Shown here in pieces: positions 1 through 6,937 of a DNA stretch of 12,074 nucleotides. Both the position numbers and the translations under genes were made by a program. Under the pieces are notes generated by a model. It saw only the letters and a list, made by a program, of their open reading frames with translations. It did no database searches and had not been told where the DNA came from. Numbering within the stretch: the stretch's first letter is position 1; each line of letters opens with the position of its first letter. The DNA is from Alphaproteobacteria bacterium (lineage in GTDB: Bacteria; Pseudomonadota; Alphaproteobacteria; UBA6615), in contig JABDJY010000148.1 in the NCBI GenBank assembly GCA_013003285.1, forward strand, positions 1 to 12,074, read 5' to 3'.

Positions 1-1206
1 CCGGGCGATCGACGCGCTCAAGGCCCGGCGATAATTGGCATCCTTCAATTTCCGCTCTTCCTGCCGGTTGGTGACATAGCCCAATTCGATCAAAACCGAA
101 GGCACATCGGGGGCTTTGAGTACCGCAAACCCGGCCGACCGCCAGGGCCGCTTGACCAGCCGCGCCGACTGAGAGACTTCCTTAACCATGATATCGCGGG
201 CGAAACGCACGGAAAGCTCGTTGGTCTTGGCCTGGGCGAAGTCTATCAAAATATTTTGAACATCGTCGCTATAGGTACCCAGATTGAGCCCGCCGATGAC
301 GTCCGCCTTGTTTTCTTTCGCCGCCAGGGCGTGCGCCTCGGCATCGGAGGCCTTTTCGGACAGGGTATAGGCCGAAAAGCCACTGATCGATCTGCTTTCG
401 TGGCTGTTCACGTGTAGCGACAGAAACAAGGACGCTTCGGCGCGGCGTGCCGTCTGGACCCGCTCGCGCAGCGGCAGGAAAATATCCCGCTCGCGGCTGA
501 GCACCACTTTGATCCGTCCCCCAGCCTCCAATTGGCGCTTTATCTCCTTGGCATAGGCGAGAACGATATCCTTTTCGAAGACCCCCGAAGCGCCAATGGC
601 GCCCGGGTCCACACCGCCATGACCCGCATCGAGCACGACCACCGGAATGGCGCGCTTTACCGGTTCAGTACGCAGCGGCTGTACCGGTTGGGCCTGCCCC
701 CCGGAAACCGGCGGCGTTGGGCGCATGGCGGCGATGAAGCCGGCACGGTCGGTCGGCGCCAGATCGATCACCAGACGCCACGGTTTGGCGCCATCAGGCG
801 GCAGGGTGAAGCTTTTGGCCACCTTGGCTGAATTACGCAAATCGAGCACCAGCCGGCTGGTTCCCGGCCGAAACAGGCCGTAGCGCAGCCGTTCCACCAG
901 GCCACCGCTGGCGCTGAGGCGAGACGAAGGCAGGGTGAAGTCCACTTCGGGGAGGTCGATCACAATACGGAATGGATCGGGCAGCCCGAATATGCGCGGT
1001 TCCACCTTTTGGCTGAGATCGATGACGAAACGGGTCGAATTATCGCGGATTCCGATCCGCAAATCCTTGACCTCGGGCGCTGCCGCAGCGGCCGGACCGG
1101 AGGTTAAGCTCGCGCCCAAGAACGCGGCATAAACCGCTGCCACAGCAGTAAAATAGCCAAGTCGGCACACTCTACGACGGCAAATTTCATAGGCGCCAGA
1201 GATCAT
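1..1206 (-). CDS. amiC: N-acetylmuramoyl-L-alanine amidase, AmiB/AmiC type (3' end outside the window)
   Basis: Zinc amidase that cleaves the amide bond between MurNAc and the stem peptide of peptidoglycan in the periplasm, typically during daughter-cell separation. The 402 visible codons encode an N-terminal export signal (hydrophobic stretch about residues 17-42, preceded by an Arg-rich n-region), an AMIN domain (about 46-150), a Pro/Gln linker (162-185) and an Amidase_3 domain from about 188. Zinc ligands are visible as H196 (DAGHGG), E211 (FEKD) and H265 (LHVNS); the catalytic Glu is E374 (IELGY). The segment at about 285-330 matches the extra helical insert that blocks the active site in AmiB/AmiC and makes them depend on LytM-type activators such as EnvC or NlpD. 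Only some C-terminal residues are missing. The n-region has consecutive arginines, so Tat export (as in E. coli AmiC) is possible, but the motif is not canonical. The ATG at 1206 is the first start after an in-frame stop and has no clear Shine-Dalgarno. The gene is divergent from rne. Confidence 0.93.
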   Translation of the reverse strand, partial: MISGAYEICRRRVCRLGYFTAVAAVYAAFLGASLTSGPAAAAAPEVKDLRIGIRDNSTRFVIDLSQKVEPRIFGLPDPFRIVIDLPEVDFTLPSSRLSASGGLVERLRYGLFRPGTSRLVLDLRNSAKVAKSFTLPPDGAKPWRLVIDLAPTDRAGFIAAMRPTPPVSGGQAQPVQPLRTEPVKRAIPVVVLDAGHGGVDPGAIGASGVFEKDIVLAYAKEIKRQLEAGGRIKVVLSRERDIFLPLRERVQTARRAEASLFLSLHVNSHESRSISGFSAYTLSEKASDAEAHALAAKENKADVIGGLNLGTYSDDVQNILIDFAQAKTNELSVRFARDIMVKEVSQSARLVKRPWRSAGFAVLKAPDVPSVLIELGYVTNRQEERKLKDANYRRALSASIAR

Positions 1207-1214
1207 GGTTATTA

Positions 1215-1244
1215 GCTATATCCCCGTATTGCATCGCGCCGCAA
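1215..1244 (-). promoter_or_regulatory. Possible amiC promoter
   Basis: Read on the minus strand, TTGCGG (1244-1239) is followed after 18 bp by TATAGC (1220-1215). Each hexamer matches only part of the sigma-70 consensus. If real, transcription would start about 2 nt before the amiC ATG at 1206, giving a leaderless or near-leaderless mRNA, which would agree with the missing Shine-Dalgarno. This is weak evidence from pattern alone. Confidence 0.25.
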
Positions 1245-1277
1245 CACACATCCTTGAACCTTAATGCGTTAATTACG

Positions 1278-1306
1278 TTGTCGAAGCAGCCGTGCATCGC
1301 TATCTT
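1278..1306 (+). promoter_or_regulatory. Possible rne promoter
   Basis: TTGTCG (1278-1283) and TATCTT (1301-1306) are separated by 17 bp, each matching four of six sigma-70 consensus bases. Transcription would begin near 1313 and give a leader of about 330 nt before the rne ATG. Other start sites within this AT-richer stretch cannot be excluded. Confidence 0.3.
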
Positions 1307-1384
1307 GAAGGTAGCGAACAGCTGTAATTGCCGTATCTGCAGGGTGTCTGCATTAAGCGGCGCGCCCTTGAAGTGGCGGTCTAC

Positions 1385-1398
1385 CTTCCAAAAGGAAG
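1385..1398 (+). promoter_or_regulatory. Perfect small hairpin in the rne leader
   Basis: CTTCC (1385-1389) and GGAAG (1394-1398) form a perfect 5-bp stem closing an AAAA loop. It is not followed by a U-run, so it does not look like an intrinsic terminator. It lies inside the presumed rne 5' UTR, where it could present a single-stranded A-rich loop. A role in feedback control is inference. Confidence 0.35.
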
Positions 1399-1527
1399 AT
1401 CAAAACTCCAACCGGCGGGTCGCCTTGTAAGGCCCAGCAGAGGCAAGAGTAGTTAGGTGTAACATTGGAACCTGTCAGGAGAGTTCTTGCTCTTTTGGCG
1501 TGGTGGCTAGCAGTTCCTCACCGTACT

Positions 1528-1553
1528 GGCGCGAATAATGCGCCGTTCGACGG
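1528..1553 (+). promoter_or_regulatory. Two mutually exclusive hairpins in the rne leader
   Basis: GGCGC (1528-1532) pairs perfectly with GCGCC (1540-1544) around the AU-rich loop GAATAAT. An alternative stem, CCGT (1543-1546) with ACGG (1550-1553) around TCG, shares bases 1543-1544 with the first, so the two cannot form fully at once. An AU-rich single-stranded loop held by a GC stem resembles known RNase E substrate geometry. The structures can be read from the sequence; a regulatory function is not shown. Confidence 0.35.
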
Positions 1554-1634
1554 TTAGAGAGCAGCCCCCAGGTTTCGCACAAAGCGGTATCCGCCAGACC
1601 CAAAGTTCGCATGGGTGGTGTGTGGCTCTTCCGC

Positions 1635-1638
1635 GGAG
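1635..1638 (+). promoter_or_regulatory. Ribosome-binding site deciding the rne start
   Basis: GGAG ends 8 nt before the ATG at 1647. It supports that start over the in-frame ATG 36 nt upstream at 1611, which has no purine-rich site in front of it. Confidence 0.6.
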
Positions 1639-1646
1639 CGAATAAA

Positions 1647-4193
1647 ATGACAAGAAGAATGCTGATTGATGCGGCCCATGCGGAAGAAACACGGGTCGTC
1701 GTCGCAGAAAATACTGAACTTCTCGAATTCGATTACGAAACAACCACAAAAAGCCAGCTCAAGGGTAATATCTATCTCGCTAAAGTAACGCGGGTCGAAC
1801 CGTCTCTGCAGGCGGCCTTTGTCGATTTTGGCGGTAACCGCCACGGCTTTCTGGCGTTCAACGAAATCCATCCCGACTATTACCGCATCCCGGTCGAAGA
1901 CCGCGAGGCGTTGATCGCCGAGTCAGCCGATGTCGAGGACGACAGCGACGATGTCGACGACATAGAAGTCGACGCGCCGACATCGGAAGATTCCGAAAAT
2001 CCCGACGACAATGACGGCGAAAGCGAAGCCGTCGAGGTTATTGGCGATAACGCCGAAGACGATATCGCCGAATTGGGCGACGCCCATCGCAAGCGCCTGC
2101 GCCAATTGACCCGGATGTATAAGATCCAAGAGGTCATCAAGCGGCGGCAGATTTTACTGGTACAAGTGGTGAAGGAAGAGCGCGGCAATAAAGGCGCCGC
2201 CCTGACCACCTATTTGTCCCTGCCCGGCCGGTACTGCGTCTTAATGCCCAACACCTCGCGTGGCGGCGGGATTAGCCGCAAAGTCTCCAACCCGGCCCAT
2301 CGCAAGCGCATGAAGACGATCATGGCCGATCTGGAAATTCCCGAGGGCATGGCGGTGATCATGCGCACGGCGGGGGTCGAGCGTAACAAGGCGGAAGTGC
2401 GTCGCGATTACGAATATCTTCGCCGCACCTGGGACGATATCCGCAAGCAGACCCTGCAATCCTCGGCGCCGGCGATGATTTACGAAGAAGGCGACCTGGT
2501 TAAGCGGTCGTTGCGCGACGTCTATAATCGCGAGATCGAGGAAATCATCGTCGATGGCGAAGTGGCCTATAAGGCCGCGCGCGCGCTCATGCGCACCATG
2601 ATGCCATCGCACGCCAAGCGCGTTAAGAAATACGCCGACACCGACATACCACTGTTCAATCGCTACAGCATCGAAGCGCAGCTTGATGAGATTTACGACC
2701 CGATCGTGCACCTGAAGTCCGGTGGTTACATCGTCATCAACCCGACCGAGGCCTTGGTCGCCATCGATGTTAACTCGGGCCGGGCAACGCGTGAGCGTAA
2801 CGTCGAACAGACCGCCCGCAAGACGAACCTCGAGGCTGCCGACGAAGTGGCGCGCCAGTTACGCCTGCGCGATTTGGCCGGGCTGGTGGTGATCGATTTC
2901 ATCGATATGGATGAAAACCGCAACAATGCGGCGGTCGAACGACGCATGAAAGAGGCCATGAAGGCCGACCGGGCGCGTATTCAGATCGGCCGCATCTCGC
3001 CTCTCGGCCTGTTAGAGCTATCGCGCCAACGGTTGCGCCCCAGCATTCATGAGGCCAGCGCCCAGGTTTGTGTACGATGCGGCGGCAGCGGTTATGTGCG
3101 CTCGACGGAATCGACAGCACTGCGCGTTTTGCGAGCGGTGGAAGAGGAAGGCATTCGCGCCCGCTCGCGCGCCGTGACCGTCAAGGTCCCGGCCGAAGTC
3201 GCGCTCTACATTCTCAACCAGAAACGCGACATGATCGTCGATATCGAGGCCCGCTATAATTTCCGGGTGTTTATCGCCGTCGATGTCGAACTGACCCCGC
3301 CTGACTACATCATGGAACGGGTCAACACCGACGCCGCGGAAGACGAAACGGTTTCCGAGACGGTCGATAGCCGTACCGCCGAAACGAAAGCGCGCGAAGA
3401 CGAAGAGCGTTCCCGCCGACGGCGGCGACCGCGACGGCGCGACAGCGAAAAGGAAGATGCGGCCGAAACCGTCGAGGCAAGCGAGCCGGCGGAAGCCGAA
3501 GCTGGCGAAAGCGAGACCAGCGACGAGGAGCCGCGTCCCGCCTCACGGCGGCGCGGTCGTCGCGGTGGACGCCGGCGGCGCAAATCCGCTGATTCCGCCG
3601 CCACCAATGGTGAAACCACAACGGACGGTTTAGCCGCCCAGGAGGAAGAACCCCAAGGTGATTCAGCCGAAGCAGAGAGCTCCGATGCCACAGTCGTCGA
3701 GGCGGATGGCACTGCGGCGGAAGCCAGTGGCGAGGGCGAAGAAGAGGCCAAGCCCAAGCGGCGGCGTCCCCGGCGGCGGCGGACACGCAAGCCCAATAGC
3801 GATGTCGCGGTTGCGGCGGAAACGAGCTCCGAAAACGATACGGCAGCGCTCAGCGGCGATGGCGACGCTGCGGTTGCCAGTATCGCTAGCGAGGATCAGA
3901 ACGAGGCGCCGGCGACTGAAGAAGCCGATGCCAGCCCTGAACCGGTTGAAGCGGCGCCGGTTGAGGTTGCGGAAGTTGAGGCGGCTGAGCCGATCCCCGC
4001 CGAACCCGCCGAAGAGTCCACAGAAGAAACGGCCCCGGAGATCGAGCCGGCAGCGGAAGACGATGTCGCGGTGAATGGCGAAGAAGAAGTCGCCCAAGCG
4101 GCAGAGGAACCGGCGGCGGAACCTGTTGTGGAACCAACGCCCGAACCCGATCGTCCCCGCCGGTCCGGTTGGTGGAGCCGCGCCACCAGCTAA
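1647..4193 (+). CDS. rne: Ribonuclease E
   Basis: Endoribonuclease that cuts single-stranded AU-rich RNA, starts mRNA decay and scaffolds the RNA degradosome. I start it at the ATG at 1647 (848 aa), because GGAG at 1635-1638 lies 8 nt upstream and MTRRMLIDAAH matches the usual family N-terminus; the in-frame ATG at 1611 lacks a Shine-Dalgarno. The S1 domain (about 37-200) is split by an acidic Asp/Glu-rich insertion at about 93-142. The catalytic core follows to about 550. The Mg-binding aspartates are D374 (AIDVNSGR) and D417 (VIDFID), 43 residues apart as in E. coli D303/D346. The Zn-link cysteines are C475 and C478 (CVRC, where E. coli has CPRC). The tail (about 555-848) is low-complexity acidic/Ala sequence with three Arg-rich blocks (589-599, 634-646, 704-714), probable RNA-binding sites. 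It ends RRSGWWSR; GWW at 841-843 matches the PNPase-docking motif known from Caulobacter RNase E. Convergent with the downstream aminotransferase. Confidence 0.97.
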   Translation: MTRRMLIDAAHAEETRVVVAENTELLEFDYETTTKSQLKGNIYLAKVTRVEPSLQAAFVDFGGNRHGFLAFNEIHPDYYRIPVEDREALIAESADVEDDSDDVDDIEVDAPTSEDSENPDDNDGESEAVEVIGDNAEDDIAELGDAHRKRLRQLTRMYKIQEVIKRRQILLVQVVKEERGNKGAALTTYLSLPGRYCVLMPNTSRGGGISRKVSNPAHRKRMKTIMADLEIPEGMAVIMRTAGVERNKAEVRRDYEYLRRTWDDIRKQTLQSSAPAMIYEEGDLVKRSLRDVYNREIEEIIVDGEVAYKAARALMRTMMPSHAKRVKKYADTDIPLFNRYSIEAQLDEIYDPIVHLKSGGYIVINPTEALVAIDVNSGRATRERNVEQTARKTNLEAADEVARQLRLRDLAGLVVIDFIDMDENRNNAAVERRMKEAMKADRARIQIGRISPLGLLELSRQRLRPSIHEASAQVCVRCGGSGYVRSTESTALRVLRAVEEEGIRARSRAVTVKVPAEVALYILNQKRDMIVDIEARYNFRVFIAVDVELTPPDYIMERVNTDAAEDETVSETVDSRTAETKAREDEERSRRRRRPRRRDSEKEDAAETVEASEPAEAEAGESETSDEEPRPASRRRGRRGGRRRRKSADSAATNGETTTDGLAAQEEEPQGDSAEAESSDATVVEADGTAAEASGEGEEEAKPKRRRPRRRRTRKPNSDVAVAAETSSENDTAALSGDGDAAVASIASEDQNEAPATEEADASPEPVEAAPVEVAEVEAAEPIPAEPAEESTEETAPEIEPAAEDDVAVNGEEEVAQAAEEPAAEPVVEPTPEPDRPRRSGWWSRATS

Positions 4194-4224
4194 CGGTCTT
4201 TTCTTCTAGTCCTGCGTTAATTCA
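4194..4224. other. Convergent gap between rne and the aminotransferase
   Basis: Only 31 bp separate the two stop codons. CTAGT (4206-4210) can pair with ACTAG (4224-4228, running into the aminotransferase stop) around a 13-nt loop. This AU-rich, weak stem is not a convincing terminator in either direction. A pyrimidine-rich stretch (TCTTTTCTTC) at about 4197-4206 could help termination of rne. Transcripts may therefore overlap at their 3' ends. Confidence 0.4.
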
Positions 4225-5370
4225 CTAGCGGCGCCACGCGGCGAGCCGCGCGCAAGCGGCTTGCATATCCTCTTCGGTGCCGGCGAAGGAAAAGCGGACA
4301 AATTTGTGACCGCTGAACGGATCGAAATCGACCCCAGGTGTCGCCGCGACATGGGCTTCGGCGAGCATGCGGCGGCAAAATTCCGGACTGTCGTTGGTCA
4401 TATGGGCGACGTCGGCATAAATGTAGAAAGCGCCATCGGCCGGTGCCAGACGATCGAATCCCACCCGGGGCAGTTGATCGAGCAATATCGCACGATTGCG
4501 CGCATAACGCGCCACGTTGGCGGTCACCTCCGCCTCGCTATCGAAGGCGGCGATCCCGGCATGCTGCGAGAGGGTCGGCGGCGAAATGAAAAGATTCTGG
4601 GTCAAACATTCGACCGGGCGTAGCAGCGCATCGGGAACGATCATCCAGCCCAACCGCCAGCCGGTCATGGAGAAATATTTCGAGAAACTGTTGATCACGA
4701 TGGCGTCGGCATCCAAACCTGCCGCGGTTACCGCCGGGCTGCCAAAGGTAATGCCGTGATATATCTCGTCGGAAATAAACCGGACTCCGGCCGCGCGGCA
4801 CCATGCGACCAACCCCGCCAGGTCTTCGCGTCCGACCATCGTGCCGGTCGGGTTCGACGGGCTGGCCAGGATCAAACCATCGAGATCGCCGGCGGCTTGC
4901 AACAGCTTCGGCGTCGGTTGAAACCGGTCCGCCGCATTTGTCTCGAGCAACACCGGCTCAACACCCAGAGCGGTGAGAATATTGCGGTAGGCGGGATAGC
5001 CCGGCGCCGCCAGGGCGACCCTGTCTCCCGGTTCGAAGGCCGACAGAAACGCCAGCAAAAATCCGCCCGACGATCCAGTCGTGACGACGACACGCGCCGG
5101 ATCGACGGTGACGCCATAGAAGTCGGTATAATGCCGCGCGATGCGTTGGCGCAGTTCGGGCACGCCAAAGGAATCGGTGTAGCCCAACAACTCCTCCTGC
5201 AAGGCTCTCTGCGCCGCGGCGATCACCTTTTGCGGCGCCGGCGTTCCAGGCTGCCCGACTTCCAGATGCAAGACATCTTTGCCCGCCGCAGCCAGTTCAT
5301 TGGCCGCGCGCATGACGTCCATGACGATGAACGGATCGATCAATCCGCGTTGGGCGACTTTCAAAACCAT
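4225..5370 (-). CDS. Pyridoxal-phosphate-dependent aminotransferase, class I/II
   Basis: Cytoplasmic fold-type I transaminase (381 aa) moving an amino group between an amino acid and a 2-oxo acid; the substrate cannot be read from the sequence. Family landmarks: GYTDSFG substrate loop (63-69), APGYPAY (122-128), SNPTG with N173, DEIYHG with D201 and Y204, the PLP Schiff-base lysine K231 (NSFSKYF), WRLGW with R239, and R359 (FVRFS), the usual substrate-carboxylate arginine. It resembles the aspartate/aromatic-type AspC group, but an alanine or branched-chain preference is equally possible. I chose the ATG at 5370 because GGAAA lies 6 nt upstream; an in-frame TTG at 5406 would overlap the upstream stop as TTGA but has weaker support. 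It lies 32 bp behind the GGT-like gene, probably in one operon. Similar aminotransferases often lie near rne in alphaproteobacteria. Confidence 0.93.
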   Translation of the reverse strand: MVLKVAQRGLIDPFIVMDVMRAANELAAAGKDVLHLEVGQPGTPAPQKVIAAAQRALQEELLGYTDSFGVPELRQRIARHYTDFYGVTVDPARVVVTTGSSGGFLLAFLSAFEPGDRVALAAPGYPAYRNILTALGVEPVLLETNAADRFQPTPKLLQAAGDLDGLILASPSNPTGTMVGREDLAGLVAWCRAAGVRFISDEIYHGITFGSPAVTAAGLDADAIVINSFSKYFSMTGWRLGWMIVPDALLRPVECLTQNLFISPPTLSQHAGIAAFDSEAEVTANVARYARNRAILLDQLPRVGFDRLAPADGAFYIYADVAHMTNDSPEFCRRMLAEAHVAATPGVDFDPFSGHKFVRFSFAGTEEDMQAACARLAAWRR

Positions 5371-5402
5371 TTTAGATTTCCACGAACAATCGCAACGATG
5401 GA

Positions 5403-6893
5403 TCAACGCTCATCGGCACTGACCGCCAAGCCATGGGCCCGCGGCTCGGCGACGAATTGGCACGACGGCTCCCGCGGTAATCCCTTGGGGCACCAGAAGC
5501 CGTTGACCCGCCCCAGCGCTTCTTGGCTCTGCAACGTGTATCCGGCCTTCTGCAGAAAATCCTGCACCGGCTTCGCCAGCCCGGGTTCAGCGATCATCAC
5601 GTCGGGACTGCCGGTGTTATAGGCGCGCGCCTGCGTGACCGCGACACCGATATCCTGTCCCGACCGCAGGGTTTCCAAGGCCACAGCGGCCAGGATCGCC
5701 GGCGAACCGCCCGATATGGCAGCGCCGAAGAAGACCTGATCATTGACCGGGTTCGCCATGATGACAGCGCTGGGCAGGCTGGCCCGTGCGCCGGCCGGCG
5801 CCGCCAGCAAGATACCGGTCCCCGGCGCCGTCTTATCTGCCCCGAAGGGTCGGTTGAGCGTAAACGAACAGGCCACGGCATTGCCGTTCTGATCGACGGT
5901 GACCAACGACACGCCGTCATGGCGGCCGCGCGCTGAATAATCGATAATCGCCGCGCCATTCCCCGTAGCGCCAACTTTCGCAAACGCGCCCGAAGCCGCT
6001 TCGGCCAGCAGCTTTACACGCTCGCCCGCACTGCCATCGGAATAACGGTCATTGTTATCGCCGGTCTCCCAAAGCCGCGCCGCCACCGCGCCGCCGTCCA
6101 CGGGGCCTGGCGGGAAGTAGATCAAGTCATTGCCGATTTCAAATTGTAGCGGCTTGAGGATATTCGGTCGGTACTCGCGCAGATCGTCAGCGGTCATGGC
6201 CGCGCCGGTACTTTGGATCGCCTCGGCGATTTGCCGTCCCAACGCGCCGTTATAAAACTCGCCGGCACCGCGCGTGCGTACCAGCGTCAACACCGCCGCC
6301 AACTCGATCTGGCGGACGACGCGGCCCTCGGTAATATCGCTGCCGTCGAGGCCGAAGATTTGCCGCGCCTCGGCATCCCCCGCCAACGTGCCTGCCGCAG
6401 TCTGCAAATCGCGGGCAAAAGCACGCGATATGGCATGTCCATCGCGCGCGAAACTTTCCGCCGGCACCAGGAGGTCAGCCCAGTTAAGCCGGCCATAGCG
6501 TGCGTGTAGCAGCGCCATTCCCCGTACATTGGCCGGTATGGCGACAGTGGCGTTGCGGCCGCCATTGGCCGGCGTAACGGGTAGAAACTCAACCGCCTCG
6601 ACCCGGCTGTTCGGCCGATCGTGGACCAGACACACGCCGCCACCACCTAGGCTGGCGCCGCCGGGCTTGGTGACCGCCATGGTGAAATAGGCCGCCACCG
6701 CCGCGTCGGCGGCGCTGCCGCCGGCCGACAACACATCGCGGCCAATCAGGGCGGCACGCGGCTCATCGACCATAATCCCGCCGAAAAACCCGTCGACGAA
6801 TCCGGCCTGGCCCTCTTCCAGACCATTACCGGTGCACGCGCTCAGCCCCAGCGCTAGAATCAAGGGTAGTTTTCGACCTAATTGACGCCACAT
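5403..6893 (-). CDS. Gamma-glutamyltransferase-family lipoprotein with altered catalytic residues
   Basis: Member of the GGT (Ntn-hydrolase) family, 496 aa from the ATG at 6893. That start gives a compact lipoprotein signal with lipobox LSAC and C20 as lipidation site; an in-frame GTG at 6923 would add ten residues. Family features include AGGSAADAAVAA (57-68), TKPGGASLGGGG (75-86), PFG (349-351), PGTGILL (357-363) and the GG pair at 395-396. True GGTs self-cleave at a threonine seven residues before the Asp of SVVD (TTHxSVVD); here the aligned stretch is GVSLVTVD, so position 327 is Gly and no Thr, Ser or Cys occupies the nucleophile place. The Arg that binds the glutamate carboxylate (DFREMAP in E. 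coli) aligns with L104 (EFLPVTP). I infer an unprocessed or functionally changed homologue at the envelope, not a confirmed glutathione hydrolase. It precedes the aminotransferase in a likely operon and diverges from the M48 gene. Confidence 0.85.
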   Translation of the reverse strand: MWRQLGRKLPLILALGLSACTGNGLEEGQAGFVDGFFGGIMVDEPRAALIGRDVLSAGGSAADAAVAAYFTMAVTKPGGASLGGGGVCLVHDRPNSRVEAVEFLPVTPANGGRNATVAIPANVRGMALLHARYGRLNWADLLVPAESFARDGHAISRAFARDLQTAAGTLAGDAEARQIFGLDGSDITEGRVVRQIELAAVLTLVRTRGAGEFYNGALGRQIAEAIQSTGAAMTADDLREYRPNILKPLQFEIGNDLIYFPPGPVDGGAVAARLWETGDNNDRYSDGSAGERVKLLAEAASGAFAKVGATGNGAAIIDYSARGRHDGVSLVTVDQNGNAVACSFTLNRPFGADKTAPGTGILLAAPAGARASLPSAVIMANPVNDQVFFGAAISGGSPAILAAVALETLRSGQDIGVAVTQARAYNTGSPDVMIAEPGLAKPVQDFLQKAGYTLQSQEALGRVNGFWCPKGLPREPSCQFVAEPRAHGLAVSADER

Positions 6894-6937
6894 TCGTGTG
6901 TACCTAGTTTGTTGTAATTGCACTGGAGCTTGCGCCT
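6894..6937. promoter_or_regulatory. 44-bp divergent promoter region between the GGT-like and M48 genes
   Basis: This very short space must serve both divergent genes unless promoters lie within coding sequence. For the plus strand, TTGACG (6882-6887, five of six matches) is followed after 17 bp by TAGTTT (6905-6910, three of six); TGTAAT at 6913-6918 is another -10 candidate without a matched -35. GGAG at 6925-6928, 9 nt before the ATG at 6938, is the ribosome-binding site of the M48 gene. No good hexamer pair is evident on the minus strand. Confidence 0.3.

Larger units (their letters stand above)
1207..1646. other. 440-bp divergent intergenic region between amiC and rne (promoters and rne leader)
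   Basis: I see no convincing protein gene here. The amiC-proximal part (about 1207-1300) is AT-richer and holds the promoter-like hexamers listed separately. The rest, to 1646, probably forms the untranslated leader of rne and contains several short perfect stem-loops, listed separately. It also has a GGCGCGCC palindrome at 1359-1366 and a CCTGTCAGG palindrome near 1468-1480. A long leader fits established knowledge that RNase E in enterobacteria controls its own mRNA by cleaving a structured 5' UTR. Whether this leader does the same is inference. Small open frames inside it lack ribosome-binding sites. Confidence 0.6.

Noticed and set aside
532..1132. Plus-strand open frames opposite the amidase gene
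   Set aside because: The minus-strand frame is continuous over 402 codons with AMIN and Amidase_3 motifs; the plus frames are its shadows.
1261..1272. Possible CtrA-type site (TTAA half-sites)
   Set aside because: TTAA occurs at 1261-1264 and 1269-1272, but the spacing is 4 bp, not the 7 bp of a CtrA box.
1507..1871. Minus-strand open frames across the rne leader and start
   Set aside because: They overlap the conserved RNase E N-terminus, show no domain and have no supported start.
3305..4097. Long minus-strand open frames (up to 163 codons) opposite the RNase E tail
   Set aside because: They mirror GC-rich, low-complexity rne codons, encode Arg/Ser-rich sequence without domains and lack ribosome-binding sites.
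4206..4228. Possible bidirectional terminator between rne and the aminotransferase
   Set aside because: The stem is only CTAGT/ACTAG with a 13-nt loop, too weak to call.
4756..5622. A 288-codon plus-strand open frame antisense to the aminotransferase and GGT-like genes
   Set aside because: Both opposite-strand genes are intact with clear family motifs; this frame has no recognisable domain and crosses their junction.
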